Shown here in pieces: positions 8,792 to 23,700 of a stretch of DNA of 64,000 nucleotides. The position numbers and the translations under genes are program-made. A model generated the notes under the pieces. It was not told the DNA's origin, did no database searches, and saw only the letters and a list, made by a program, of their open reading frames with translations. The number at the start of each line of letters is the position of its first letter. The stretch's first letter is position 1. Source of the DNA: Pisaster brevispinus (lineage: Eukaryota > Echinodermata > Asteroidea > Forcipulatida > Asteriidae); NCBI GenBank assembly GCA_023634235.1, contig JAMKCF010000008.1, forward strand, positions 1,617,001-1,681,000. The letters are read 5' to 3'.

Positions 8792-11700
8792 TCATGATGT
8801 CAACATCCTTGGGTCAACGTTCTCTTTCACCATCTTCAGGGGTGAGGAACCGTTCTCTGTCTCTGAGCTGCTCCCATTGCTGTTGAGCTTCAGATCCCCA
8901 AAAGCTCTCTTGTATTGCTCCAACTCTCCCTTCGTCAGTTTGCTTTTGTTTTGGATTTTGGTCAGTTGCTGTCAAAATAGAGATAAATATAAAAAGTAAC
9001 AAATATTTAACCCTGCTACAATCTGTTTGAATGAAACCCTTCAATGATATCATGTGGAGATTGTCTAGACGGTACACACACAAATGTGTAATGACCTCAA
9101 ATCTTTGTACAGGAGAAATTAAGCACAGCACAGTGAATGCACGCTACACAATAGGGGTGTCAACTGACCACAACCAAAAGAGGGCGCTACAAAGTTGTTC
9201 GGGGCATTTATAAACATCCACCATAGTTCAATGTGGAAAAAATTAGGCGGAAAAAGACATCATCTGACATGAAGTGGTTAAATCAATGATTAACCCGATG
9301 GAAAATTCTATCAAGATTTGAATCGTTGGCTAATAAAAGTCTTAGGTGTTAAAGTGAAGTAGCCAAATTCTGTCCAAACCTTCCTGGCCTCAATTCAAAA
9401 CATTAGTATTGGTAGCGTGTACCAACAAAACCAGAAAAAGAAGAGAATTTATTGTTTGGCGCTTTTTTGTATTTTTGTTACAGTTCATCAGATTTCGAGT
9501 GATGCCTCTGTGTAATTGTTCTCTCTATAAAAAGTTTTGTTTTGAATGATGAACCTTAATATATAAGTAAAAATAGTTTCCTCAAACAGTTTGCTAGAAA
9601 TCTGTTCTGATGACGTTACCCCAGGAACAATTTCATAGAGCTGCTTCAGCAGAAAAAATTGCTTAATAACAATCTTCTGCTAAGCAAAATTTGAGCAAGA
9701 TACCAGCCACAGATGGTACATGTGAAATAGTATTTTGGCTGGGAACCTTATTCTGGTAAGCATAACTTTATTGTGCTTGGCTACTTTTTGTGCTTGTTCT
9801 ACGAAATTGGGTCCTGGTTTTGCGAGAGAGCATATATGGGCTACTCCACTTTTTTCTCTTCGGAAAAGAGAGTTTCAACAAAAAACCCTTGGAGATAAAA
9901 ATTCATAAACAAATTCTTGCCTGAATGTAAATTTCTAAAGAGCAAATGTTCGTTACCTCTTTAAGAAGGACATTTTCATTCTTGACTTGTTGATGATAGT
10001 GGATCTTCTGCTTTAAGTTCTGGTGACCGGACAGCTTGGCGTTGACTGCTGACATTTCCTTGATCGTTTCCTCCAGTCGTTTCTTGTCCTGTATCAAAGA
10101 AATTATAAAGATGATTGCTTTCTGTCCCTTCCTCTAGTTATCAGTCAACATTTTGTTTCACTTTTTATATTGAGCTTACTTAGATTGCTGCAACAGTGCT
10201 AATGGGGAGCCCAAACCATAAAATTCTCAACTATGAAAGTATTTCAGTTGGACTATTTTTTTTAAGGAGGATTGGTACTGGCTTCAACTTCATAATCAGA
10301 GTGCTCCCACATTGAAACAACAATTTTTTTTTAAACAGTTACCAATTCTGTATTTTTTCTTTGCATCAAATGCAAAACAGCAATAAATTAGTGTTTTTTT
10401 GTTCACTTCCCAAGACTGTACCTTGTGGAGTTTCATCTGTTCTTCTTGGAGTTCCTCAAGGGTTGATTTTAGGTCCTCTTTCTCCTTGAAGTGTGTGTTC
10501 TCCACAGCCTTAATCCTGTAAGGTATCCAGATTTAATTATTCAAAATGACACTGAAAATTGTGTTAGATTTTGGGGTGGTTTTGGGGGGCAAATGAATGA
10601 AAATTCTTGCTGACTAGGTAAAACCAAGGTCAAAACCAAGACAATATCAACCCAATTCACCTAGTAATAAGCCAATATCAAGTACTAAGCCACAAGGGAA
10701 ACTGACTGGGTAAATTTTAACTAATTTAGGGTTGAACAAAGAAAAATTAACTAGAGTGGGATCTGAAACTGCAATCTCCCTGTGGTTTACTACTTGACAG
10801 TGTTTTATTTCTGGCATATGATTAAAACAATTGATCCTTTGACACCAGTGGACTGCTTCACTTACAGTTCACATTCCTTATCAGTTTAGATGGATCAGAA
10901 CCAGAGATCTTTTGATGGTCTTGGAATTCATTGGAACTTACCTTTCCAGTTCTTCCATCATTTGATCAGCGTTCTCCTCCATTAACTGGTTGTTGCAGTG
11001 TATTTGGGCGAGCCTGAAGGGACATGAGAAAACAGGAGTTAAATCTTGAAAAAAGAACACGCCAACATTCTGATGACACTAGAGTCCAAGCTTCCAAGGG
11101 CCGGGCCTCACTACATCCTTGACAGCTTTTACGTTAGATAAAACAAATTGTGTGAAAAAGACTTACTCTGACTCCATCTGGAGCTTGCCCTCCACTGCCT
11201 CGTCCTTGAGCTTGGTGACACTATCAAACGCAACATTCATCCGACTGACCTCGTTCTGCAACTCCTGGATTGTAAACTTAGTCTCTGCCTCCCTGATACA
11301 AAAATGGTCAAGTATGAACCAGAATTTTAAGAAGAACCTCCAAACCTCATTTGTTTAATGATAAGTAGTCACTTTTTTTAAGGGGCAGGAAAAACGTGGT
11401 TCCTAATTTTAAAAATATTTTGATCGTCAACTTGATAAAGCTTGTCCAATATCCTGGTTCAAATTTGTGTCCAGATCACACAGCAATACACAGATGTTTC
11501 AATGATTTATGTTTCAGTAGTTTGTTTCTAGGACATTACTTTTTTTTTTTATTTGTTTGAATTCTTAATCAACAAAATCTTTTTGCGGAGGCTTGGCTTA
11601 GAATTTCTTGAAAGCCTACTGATCCATGTGTCCTGGACTGATGGGATGTCACTTTGTTCTTTCGTTTAACTACAACAAAACGGAGGCTTAGAGGAGACAC

Positions 11701-14700
11701 TAGTCTGGCACCTTGTTGTGTACAATGCGCTTGAGTACCAGTAAGTATTAATGCACGCAGGGGATGTGACGAATATGCTTACACTTTAAATTCGCAGGGA
11801 CAAATTTCACAGCGCTGCTTACCGTAAACGAAAAAACAGTCTTCATGGTGGGGGAAAACTCTGCGCTTATGGGTGAGTATTTCATAGGTCAGCAATGAAT
11901 TTCTGACTGTGCTTTGTGTACTTCATGTTCTTGGGCATTTTTCCCTACACAGGTAGCACAGAACAGTGTTCTCCCCTGCTCATCATTCAAACTTGAGGTG
12001 GCCCACCTCCTTAATTTAAGTGACCCCCTCGCTAACATATTTGCGAATATCACAACCTCGCTGTGAAGATTTGCTACTAATAGAAGAATGTTCATTTGTT
12101 GTCATTTATGAGTTTTCCCCATGACCTCTATCAAGAGCACACAATCTGAATGAACAGAAGAAATTATCAAGCGTTTGTATGAGCACTGCATTCTTGTCAA
12201 TTTGCAAGCTGCATAAAATTTGCTTCAAGCATAACATTTTTACCACCATGCTCAGTTATCCAGCCGGGGGAAGAAGTTTGGCTCTCACCCAATAAGCGAA
12301 AAATGGTGACAGTATGCACTCTATTCATTGTACACATCGTGGCTATCTGGAATGAGATTTCTGTTTATCTAGAATTGGATTTAAACAAAGTTGCTGAATA
12401 GCAGAGAGACACCAACTTACTTTTCTCTGGTCTCATTTTGCCACTGTTCTAGTCGATACTGAAGCATCTGACATTTATCATCAAGAATCTCTTTGTCTAC
12501 TTGGACATGTTCCAACCCTTCCAAAGATGTCTGCAACCAATCGGAGGAAAGACAAAAAGAAAAAAACATGTAATTCTTCACATTGTCAACAAGTTATTCT
12601 ATTAAAAGATTTTCATCCCAATATCCTATTCAGTCAATACATCACATGCCCACGCATCCATTGTACTTGCCAAGTTTAAAGTACTTTGAATGGCTTCTGA
12701 CTAGCACCCCCAAAGATATTGACAAAACAGGGAGACTGCCAACATAGGTCTAGATAGCTCAGTTGGTAGAGCGCATGTTAATATGGAGGCCACAGGTTCA
12801 ACTTCAGCTCTAGTCAATTTTTCTTTGTTCAACCCTAAATAGTTTAAAATTTACGCAGCCACTTTCCCTTGTGGTTTAGTACTTAATATTTAAAATACAA
12901 ACTGATATTTCTGAGAAGAATTTTAGTCTCTGTAGAGTATTTTAGAAAGACAAGTTTTTCAAATAGAAACAATCACTTTCTAAGTTAAACATTTACTTGC
13001 AGGTTTTGTCTTTAAGAAGTTATCATTATCTGAAATATTCTTTCTATAAAATAAACAAAAATTAGATGTGGGGCGAAAATACCAAGAGAAGAATGTTTCA
13101 ATTTCTCACCTTTAGTTGTTGGATTTCATGATTCTTTTCTTCTCTGATGAGTTCAAATTGTTCCTGAAGCTCTGTGAATGTCTTCTCTTTTGTCTTGAAC
13201 GTAAGAGTGGCAAGTCAAGGACAAACTTTTAACTCTCAAAAACTACACCCATCAAGACTAACAAAGCGATTTTCTCACAACCACAAAAATGAGATACTGT
13301 TTTGAATCAAATATGCAACATCAGAAATGAAGCACCCCGAACCTTTCCATTGGTCCTATACATCAAAGCATGATGAAGCGGTGATCCAGCTGTAGCCGTA
13401 GTGGCCAATGTGGACATGGCCTTATCAGTGGGGGTTTCAGTTTCAATCTGAGCCCAATTTCATAGAGCTGCCTCAGTAGAAAAATAGTGCTTGACAACTT
13501 TCTGCTAAGCATAAATGAGCAGGATACCAGCCACAGATGTTACATGTGAAATTGTATCTTGGCTGGTAACCTTTGTCTGGTAAGCGTCCTACTCAAAGGA
13601 TATGTTGCAATCTCAATCCGCTGTGAATCAATGGTCTTTCTCATCTCTGCGGTCTCCAGGTCTGTCTCCACGACGACAGTGGAAATGTTGGATTTAGCCT
13701 CCTCCAGCTGAGACTCGTACAATTCTTGCATCGTTTCCATCTCCTCATTCTTATCTGATAACTAAAGGGGTGGGGGAGACACAAAAAATACTCACAATTC
13801 TCATCGGGGGGGGGGGGGTCATTTACTCCAGAATCATAAAACATTCTGGTCTTTATTATTATTATTTTATTATATATTTCTGGTAATGAAACCAAGAATG
13901 CCTCATAAGTGAACTTAATCACTGTAGCTCGCAAGCCTGAGGAGACCTGTAAACAAGGGTACTTGCTATGTGAACCAGGAACACCAGGGTTAACCCCTAC
14001 TCTTCCATGATAATGTTCTGGGTTCTTTCACATTCACTATCAATCTTAGTACATGGGGCGTACTTTTAAAACAACTTTCCAACCACATCTATTTTACAAG
14101 AAACACTTTTTTATAGTCTGAAGCGCCCAATCTTAAGGCAAGGTGCCCCTTTCAAACACAGAGATTTACCAGCCCCTTAAGAATTGACCTCTGACCTGTT
14201 TCGTAAGTTGATCAACCTGTTCCTGCACCAGCTCCAACTGATCAGACATTTCTCGTATCAGGGTGTCATGTTGACCCCTAACCTCTGTCAGATCTTCTTG
14301 CAACATCTCCATCTGGTGAGAAAACAATTCAAACCGGAGCCTTTAACAATTTGTCCCACAAAGTCACATATTTTGTCCACAGCCCCCTAAAAAACATGTT
14401 TGAAGAAAATCGCAATTTAAGTTGCACTATTTTTCAAACTGCTGTTTCAGAATCTGCTGACTATTTTTATTTTATTGTTTTAGAGAAAAAAAAACGTGAC
14501 TACTTTACTTGTACAGAACTGCCAATGTGATTCCATTCCTGCAACTATTTAAATTAGTAATTAAGTTCTAAACACATACAATACTTTGTGAAAATGAAAA
14601 AACAAGTTTTGGCCGCAGAGCGCTACGTACAATCCAATGCATGTTGAGACCTAGGATAGGTCACTTCATGAAAATACTCAGCTTCCAGATAGGTCACTTC

Positions 14701-17700
14701 ATGAAAATGACAATTTCAGTGTTTGATTTTTCTGGATTTTTCTTTTCCGGAAAAACCGAAAGGCCCGGAGAGAAACCATCATGGCACAGGAGAAAACCAA
14801 TGCACAACTCTACTCGTGGCCCTAGCTGGAATTTGAACAAGGGTCACAGTGGTCCTTTAAGCACTAGCCACCAATATGTTAGGCAACAGTCCGAGGTGGG
14901 ATTCGAACTGGGATCCACGGAGGTGAATGAGGAAGGACAAGGTACCATTTATTTGCCAATCTTATTATGGACTCTCTCTGTTCCTACCTCCATGTTATGA
15001 GCCCAGGCCTGGCTCTGCAGTTCTTCTCCCTTTTCCTCAAGCTCCCGTTGCACCCCTAACACTTCATCCCTGTACTCCTCCAGGCTGGCTTGCAATGACT
15101 GACATCGATGCCTCATGTCCTCCAGCTCGTTAGTCACCATGTTCAGGGATCCTTCCTTCAGCAGAATGGTTGCACGAAGGTCCTGGACGGTGCTGACCAT
15201 GCCAGCGAGGGCATCCTGCATTGGGAAAAAAATGATGGATTTTAATTTTAAGAATATCCCACTTCAACTTCAACTTTGGTTGTCTTTTGTGTATAGCAAA
15301 GTTGCTGTTTTGTTTGCGCCAGGAGTGGCATCCTTGACAGATATGGAGCACTAAAAATGTTCAATATTATTATTATTATTATTATGCATTGATTTCTATG
15401 TTTGAAGGGCTGACGCCTTTTTGCAGAGACAAAGAGGGGTTGGTTTGGAGGTACATAACCAAATCCTCCAAGATCAGATGAGACAATAAGGATTTTGGAA
15501 GAATTGGAACTGTTAGGGTTAATTAACAAACCTTGTCCTCAGCAGCTCTCTTGTTGAGACTTGAAATCATAGCTGCTGCTCGACCAGACTCTTCTTTTAA
15601 CTTGATTAGTTCAGAATCCTGTGGATATTACACAAATTAAAACAATAACATGAACAGTTTTATGATTAGAATTAGAATTAGAATTGTTATTAATGTCTTC
15701 TTACTCGTTTGCCCTGCTTGGTTTTGTAATTTCTTCTTGCTTTTTTACAGGTTTCTGTTTGTAAAGCACCTTAAAGGGGAAAACTATCATTTATGTTTTC
15801 TTTATCCACGAATCATTTAATGAATACTTCAGTTAGCAGAAATCTACTTACCTTTTCACGACAAGCTATCTGCAGGTCACTGCTCTCATTTTGTAGACGC
15901 TCCATTACCTCCAGTGTTTCTAGCAATTCTCGTTTGGTATCAGAGCCTTCTCTTAGATCAGCCATTAATTTGGAGTTCTTCTGGAATTCTGCGTCCAGTT
16001 TCTCCATGAGCGACTGCAAAAGAAAAATATTTCCGAAGGAGAGAGTTAGATTACAAGCCACGTCTGAGTTATAAACCTTACTGACCGCTACCGATCTTGA
16101 GTTTCAGTCTTTGTTGAGCTCTCATGAGTAATGACTCATCCATCTTGAACTTTGTACCAGAGAAGATTAAGATGCAAGTAATTGTTTATCGAGTCAAAAA
16201 CACTTTCCTAGAGTTTGAGTCATGGTCTACATTCAATCTTTTCTACATCATCATGAGTCATCATGAGTCCTGAGTCATCATCATGAGTACTGAGTCATCC
16301 TATTCTCAGGTGTACCTGCATCTCGTCCTCCATCTGCTGATGCTTCTTCCTCTCATCTTTAATGACCGTCTCCAACTCCTCCTGGCGTTGCTCCTTGAAG
16401 TCCACCTCGGCTTGCAGCGTGCCACAAGCATCCTGAAGTTCCAGTTTCTCTTCGGTGATTTTCTCAATCTCCCTCGCCCTGTTGGAAAGATCCATCTCTA
16501 TGCCAAGGAGCTGAAATACCAAAATAAGATGAAAGTTCAGAAAGACTATTCAAAGTTGACTCTTTTACTCTTTTACTACACAATGGAATCAAAGTGAATC
16601 TTAGTCCCTTAAACTCGTCGATAGCCCTATGCATTAAAGTTAAGCTTCAAAACCCTCGCCACACAGAGCATTTTTTTACAGGCATCTTGGAGGCAACCCA
16701 CTGCACTGCAAGGAACACTTCAGAAACACAAGGGGCATTCTTCTAACAGAATCAATCTTATAACCCAAATAAAATGATGTGAACATTAAAACTTTGTTTC
16801 TTCTTCTTGGAGATTTGCTGGAAATGGTTGCCTGTAAATTGCCTCGTGTGACACGGCCCCTTAGCTTCATAAAACTCCATCTATGGAATACCTTAGCTTC
16901 GATGGAGGCAAAATCTCGGTCTCGTTCCATGTTCTGAATCTGAAGCTGTTTCTGTTTCTCATCCGTCACACGATCCGCCGACTGCAGCATGATCTTCATG
17001 TCTTCAGCCTCACTCTTAGAAACTAAACGACAAGAACAATTTGGGAATTATTGTAGACTTCTGTCATTCTTGCCCATATCTGAACACTTGGACCCATTGA
17101 AATAATTTTGCATAATTTCTTTTCCTTCATACATTAAGGCAAGGTATGTGGGAACCAACAGTTTTTTCTTTGTTCACTAAAACATTTAATTAAAATTTGC
17201 CCATTTAGTTTCCCTTGTGGTGTATTACTTGATCCATGTACTGCCGCTTCCCAGGTTGTATCGTAAACTTGGGTGTGGTCCCTGGCTACACGGCAGATGA
17301 CGGTTGAATGGCTTCTGACTGGCACCCCAAGATACTAAAAAAATAGGGAGACCGCCAAAATGGGGCTAGACAGCTCAGTTGATAGATTGCCGGCATGTTA
17401 ATCCGGAGGTCACAGGTTCAAGTCCCGCTCTAGTCCATTTTGTTTTGTTCACCCCAAAAATTGAATTATAATTTACCCACCAGATTCCCTTGTAGTTTAT
17501 TACTTAATATTTTGAAACATTTCTAACAAATTGTTAGTTTAAACTATGGTTCTTCATAAAACCTCAAATACAACGTGAATCAACAAAAGGAACAACCAGA
17601 ACATGCTGGTTGCTATAAACCTGTCTGACTTACTGCAATAATCTTTTTGCAATTCTTGGAGCTTAGCTGACAACTCTGCAACCTGATCTTTAATACTAGT

Positions 17701-20700
17701 TTTCTCCTTTTGCTCAGACTCAAGAAGCTGCAAAACAAAAACAGATAAAGCAGAAACAGTTATTTGTTTCCATCTGCACTGGTGAACTGTTTCCAGACAG
17801 ACATATATTTGCCCAAAGTATCCAACACTTATCTCCTCGATCTTTGCATGAATGGGTCAGGGATTAACTTCATGGGATTAAAGGGATTTATTGCTTAAAA
17901 CTCTCTGTGTCACCATCGCGCTTACACCATCAGACTGTTTCCAACAGTTCGTTTCATAATATTAAGTTATATTTTGAGGGTGAACATAATCCATTTCAAA
18001 TTTCTCAACCATCAGATAAGCACTTTTTTTAGACTCAATAAAACAAATTCCAAAATGCCATTTGAAGTGTTGCTGACCAACTGAAGCAGAAATTGTCTGC
18101 AGATGGATCGCCACCATGGCCGACTTTTTGTCCATAACGATCAGGGAGATATTTAGACCTACATTCAACATTGTACATTCCACAGTCAGGGAGATTTTCA
18201 AATGTGTTGATCAGAACATGGAAAGATTGGTTTATTTTCAGGGAACTTTCTGCAGAATCAGGGAGAGTTGGCAGCTCTGCTTGAGGCAATTCACAGGCAA
18301 CCAGTTCCAGGCAATCTCCAAAAAGTAAACACAGTCAAATTTAACTTTCTCACATAATTAACCTGGGGGTTTTAAAACAATTGTCATAAAAATACCCCCT
18401 GTGTTGCTGAAGTGTTCCTTTTGCATGCGGTGCAGCTGGTTGCCACAAAGTTGACTGTAAACATTGCCCGTTGTGACTTTCCCTTAATAGACACCCCACA
18501 TGGTTCCTCTGAGTGATCTCATACCTGATTTCTCTGCTCTAGTTCATGCTCCAGCAGCGTCATCGTCTGTTTCAGCTTCAAACTCCCACACTCCTCATCC
18601 TCAAGACGCTGTACAAGACTTGAGTTCTCTCTCTGTAAAGAATACAGATGATGAGAAGGAGAAAGAAGATATTAAACTGAAATCCAGTAGAATTCAAACC
18701 AATGATGACCCTTACACCATGTTCAGCATCTTATTGTTTCATCAGGAGGACTTGGAAAGGAGTGTTCAGTGCTCATCACAAATCAATGTATGAGGGTAAA
18801 ACACCAATGGTCAAGTTTGATTGCTTTTGCTTCTTTGTTTAGGGAACTCAGCAAAAGATATAAATGCTAAGCTGGCAAAAGCCAATCTCTCTCGTACACA
18901 CATTGGTTTAACGAATTGCACTGTTAGACTGTTAGACCACAATACTAGTCATTGTGAAATCAGCGGTTAGCATGGCCGGATTCACTGTCACTTTACGGCA
19001 ATTTTACAGAGTCTATACCTCTCAGATATTTGCAATAATGCTCACGACGATTTCACTGCAAATTCACGGTGCTTCAGAGACTGCACTTTTCTCAAAGAGT
19101 AACAGTACATCATTCAATTACTGAACTAATTTGATTTTAACACATCCCTAACCTAATGCCCCGGGTGCAATCAACTGATCAAGACCCAACATAGAAACAC
19201 TCTCATGGCCAGTTGGTGATGAATATAGAATGACCAACAGCAAAAGATAGGGCTAGCACCATTGGCCTACGTTGTATCTATGTACATGTGTACATGTAGG
19301 CCCGAGCCTCACTGCCAAACATTAAGTAGGTTTATCCACAGGCGCGGTGTGCGGCAGACAATGTTCAGTGTTCCATAAATTTATGTGGATGGTGTCTGGA
19401 CCAGAAGTGACTTTAAAAATTTGAACCTTTAAAGGCTCTCTTTTATGTCACACAAAGCAATTTACAGGCAACCAGTACTCCAAGAAGAAAATTCATTCAC
19501 ATTACAGTTTTCTCCTTATTTTCTTGGGGATTGTGAGATAGAAGAATGTCTCTTGTGCTGCCGAAGTGCTCCTTGAGCATGCATGGGATTGGTTGCCTCC
19601 AAGTTGCCTGGAAAATTGTTCTGTGTGACAAGGCCTTTATACTCTATATCTATACGTTGGGAGTAATGTCTAAACCCAAACATATTGTCAGATTTTACAT
19701 CCCGTCACATCACAACATAACAGCTAAGAATCAGGAGGCCCAGGAAAAGAAGGAGTCAAATCAGTAAAGATCAAAGTCCTGCCCTACCTGCAGTTTTCTG
19801 ACTTCGTCTGTCAGCGCCTCGTTGCATTGCTCTATCATGTGTTCAGGTATCTCCTCGTCTACGATACCCTCAACACCCCTGAGGGGTGAGGGGCTGTCAT
19901 CATCCTCCTCAAGGCGGCAGGGTTGGAGTGGAGTGCTGTCTACCTTGGGCACTGTCACCACCCGATTACGCAGAGTGTAAGCGGCCTTCTTGGGTGTAGT
20001 TATGGTCTATGGACAACAATTTATCAGGTGTTGAGAGAATAACTTTGGTGCAAAAGGACTTTTGATAAGAAGGGAACAAAAGAGAGTCGACAAGGTCTTA
20101 AACGCACATTTAAAACTGACAGGCTGACAGAGTCATGGCCGTGCAATAAAAGACCAAGCCGAAGGCCAGGTCCTTCATTGCATGGCCTTGACCCTGCAAG
20201 GTTTTAAACAAGAGCTTCAGACAGAGTGACAACTCTTTCATTCTCATTCCTAAATATCTTTTTGTTAAAAACATCCAAAAACCTTTAAAAGTTGAGAGCA
20301 CCGTGGCAAACCCCTTCTCTTATTGATAAGTGTACTGGGTACTTTTACATGCATTACACAACACACGGGACCTATGGCTTTACGTCCCATCCAAAGAACG
20401 AAGCAGTATTAAATAGTAAAGAATCTTGCTTAAGGACACAAGTGTCAAAATTGGGACTCGAACCCACACTCTGCTTCTTAGAAATACAGAGCTTGAGTCC
20501 AGTGCGATTGACCCCTCGGCCACAACACACCATAATCAAGGATTTGATTTTCTTGGACCGGCTTTTTTAAAGCACAATTTACAATTTTTGTTGAAACCAG
20601 CATAAATCCTGAGAAATGACAGCACCTTAATAAGGAAAGTTTTGTGAACTTGTTTGGCTCATGTATAACCTGTGAATTCTCTTAATTTCTTACCATGATG

Positions 20701-23700
20701 GTCTGCATGTGCAGATTATTCATGGTGTCTCTTTCAATCTTATTCTTGACTTTCATCGCTTCCAGGGCGTTGTCAAGCTCGTTGACGGACTTCTTGTAGG
20801 AGGCTACCTCTGCCTCTAGTTTCAACTGAGTCTTGCGGGCAACCTCTGCCTGTTCAAGGAGCTCCTGCCTGGCCTGTTCAAGGAAGATGTGAGAAGCAAT
20901 TTATCCCAGGAAATTACAACACAAGAAGAGAGCCATGAAAAACTATTTTGAATCTAAAAGCTTAGCTGTAGATGACAGTCTTACTACTTTTCTGACTTGT
21001 ATCTGACAGGGAACCAGAGTCACTGCTGACCAAAAGGTCTGAAACTAGGTGCCAAAGTGTAGGAGGTGTGCTGAAATGATGGAATTTTCCGCCTTTCGGT
21101 TTAACTCTGGGAAAAGTTGATTTGAAGGAGATTTTGGGAAAAAATTTCCTCAGTGCTAGAGAAGTAGACCAAAGAGCGAAATTTCTTTAAATAGGATGAA
21201 AATATCAGCAAATGTTATTCACCAGGCAGACACAAAACGCTGAATTCACTTAAAACTCCTCATCCTTAATCTGAGTGGGATCTAATTTTCAGTAATAATA
21301 AAGCATTGTTCTCTTTGACAACGAGTTGATGTCCATGGACTTTGTGTCAGGATTTCCCTTGAATCTCAAGAATAAAAAAAACTCATATCAGAAACAAATA
21401 TGGAACTGTTATGTAATTGTTTTCATTTTATCAACCGACTCACTGAATCTCTCTCGGCCTGTAGCTGTTTAGACTGTGCCTTGTACTTATCAAATGTTGA
21501 CAACACAGCGATGTGCTGGTCCCCGTGCTGAGACGGTGTCCGTGATGGGGACAGGCAGATGCTCATTCTTCTGTCGCCTCCTGCAAGTGCACAAAGCAAA
21601 ATGTATTCAAGCCTGGCTCAACATTAGAAAATTCCTGCTTAGCAAAATTCCAAGAAAATCAGCCCAAAAAACAAAAAGGATGACTTGGATGGTAAGTTTA
21701 TTTCTGCTTTAAAGGTAGGGTAATGGAATGTTTGTTGTCAACGTAATGCTGATTCACATGTATAGGCAACATTATCAAGAAAGATACAATAAAAGTCACA
21801 TGTAAAAGTTTCAGCAAAAAACTGTCACAGTATTTCACATGACCGTCTTAGCGTCCATGTCTTAGCAACCACGTTTGCAAGGTGACAGCAGGTACCAACC
21901 ACATCTCCGAAAATCTGAGAAACGATTTATGCATGAATCGTTTCTCAAATTCAAATGTTTTGGGGTGAAAACATTTTCTAAACCATTATTACTTCAAAGG
22001 GAATTAGTTTGTACTATCACCAGCTGCAGAGCTTCTCACCACGTTAAGTTTTTATGGTCATTAATTTTTGGAGTACTTACCAATCTATGACCCTAACTTT
22101 AAAGCAACTTTCCTTGGTGAATGGCAGGAATTTTGGGTAAATATCAAAACGCTCCATTTACAACACTGCTGAATAGTTTTACTTATTGCTTACTGGATAG
22201 GTTTTAGTTTCAGTGACCTCAGTAAGGGCGCCAGTTGAGCTTGTGACGCCACTTGCAAGGAGTCTACTTTTGCAACCGATACACTGCCATGGTTTTGCTG
22301 AACAATGACTTCCTCAAGCAAACTTCTCTGTTAACAGCTTTGTAAAATCAGAGCCCTAATTCAAAATAGCTTTATTTAGCACAATAAAATTGTGCTTACC
22401 AGAAAAAGGTTACCAGTCAAAACACCATTCCACATGTATCATCTGTGACTGGTATCCTGCTCATTTTTGCTTAGCAGACAATTTTCAAGCACCCTTGCTG
22501 CTTAAGCAGCTCTATAAAATTGGGCCCAGATCCTGTGTGCATGTTTCTTACCTTCCAGGTTGGCCATCAGCTCCCTGAAGGTTTTCTCCAGTTGCTGAAC
22601 ACGCTCGTTATCGGAGGCGATGCTGGCACGCACCGTCTGCAGCGCCAGCAGCTTCTTGTTCTCGCTGCGTAGATTGTGGTTTTCCATGGCGTACTTGGTG
22701 ACGGTTGGGTTGTGGGCCAGTTGATCTTTCAGGGCTTCAATCTCACCTTTCAAATTATTCTAAGAAGGAAACGGAATTTGATCACAGTCAGTTCATACCA
22801 CAGCCTAGAGCAAGGGATGTAATCGTCTACCATAATGAAGGAAACTGATAAATACCGACCAGTGAAAAAGGTGGTGGACTGGTGGAATATTGTTGTCGAA
22901 ATGAAACAATGATTAATAGAAGTAAAGACAACAAACAACTTTATATTTGGCAACGGGAATTACAGTTCTCTTTTGAACTATTTTGCAAGGAAGCCCTCTT
23001 TGTTCACTATGAGTCAGCCGTAAGCCACAGCTGATAATCAGCCTTGGCATGCTGGACTCTCAAATTTAACTTGGTGCTGGAGAAACAATTACGACAGCCT
23101 ACTGATCTCTCATAATCCCAAGGTTTGTCCGACAAAGGATTGACAGTCTGGAATTATGGATTACACAACATATCCAGGTAAAGAGTGTTTTGAACAGTGT
23201 TTCCAGTGCCTTTTGTCCCCGTCTGTACTAGGCCAATGAAGCATGGCACCATCAGTGCTTGTATGGTGCACGCTATACAAAGAGCCTTCCAAGTGTGTGA
23301 ACACGTCCTCTGCTCTTGAACTCATCCTACGCTGTTTGGGTTGAAAAATCATAAATGTTTACACGTCGTTAAGAAGTTAAAAAGGCAGCCAAAAAACTAA
23401 AAGATGTCAACAAGAAACATTTCCAAGTCAGTCCACTCTTACCATGATCTGACTTTGAGCAGATTCCTCAGGCTGATTCTTGGACTTCTGGAGATGCGAG
23501 ATGGTGTTCTCCCTGAAGCGGAGAATCATCTTGGTTGACTGTATTGATTGCTCCTTCTTGTTGCAAAGATCCTCTTGCCTGGTGATCTTCTCCAGTAGAA
23601 CCTAACCGTACAAGAATTGAGACAGATGTGGAAATACAGGCTAAGCAGTTGTGTGTTTAATAATATCAAAACATATTGCTTTGAAACAGTCAACCTTTCT

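Noticed and set aside
12750..12820. tRNA gene (A and B boxes visible), and similar at 17366, 28585, 43525, 50110
   Set aside because: Arms do not pair well, A or B boxes carry mutations, and each is embedded in the same longer repeat. They are SINE heads, not functional tRNA genes.
18110..18328. Open frame starting in a perfect Kozak context (GCCACCATGG), 70 codons
   Set aside because: It is antisense in a KIF15 intron, has no recognisable family and overlaps a foldback repeat. The Kozak match is probably chance; the same ten bases occur at 8391-8400 with no frame behind them.
23161..23352. Possible extra KIF15 exon between exons 14 and 15
   Set aside because: Exon 14 already joins exon 15 in phase 0, and the acceptor/donor sites around this frame are poor.
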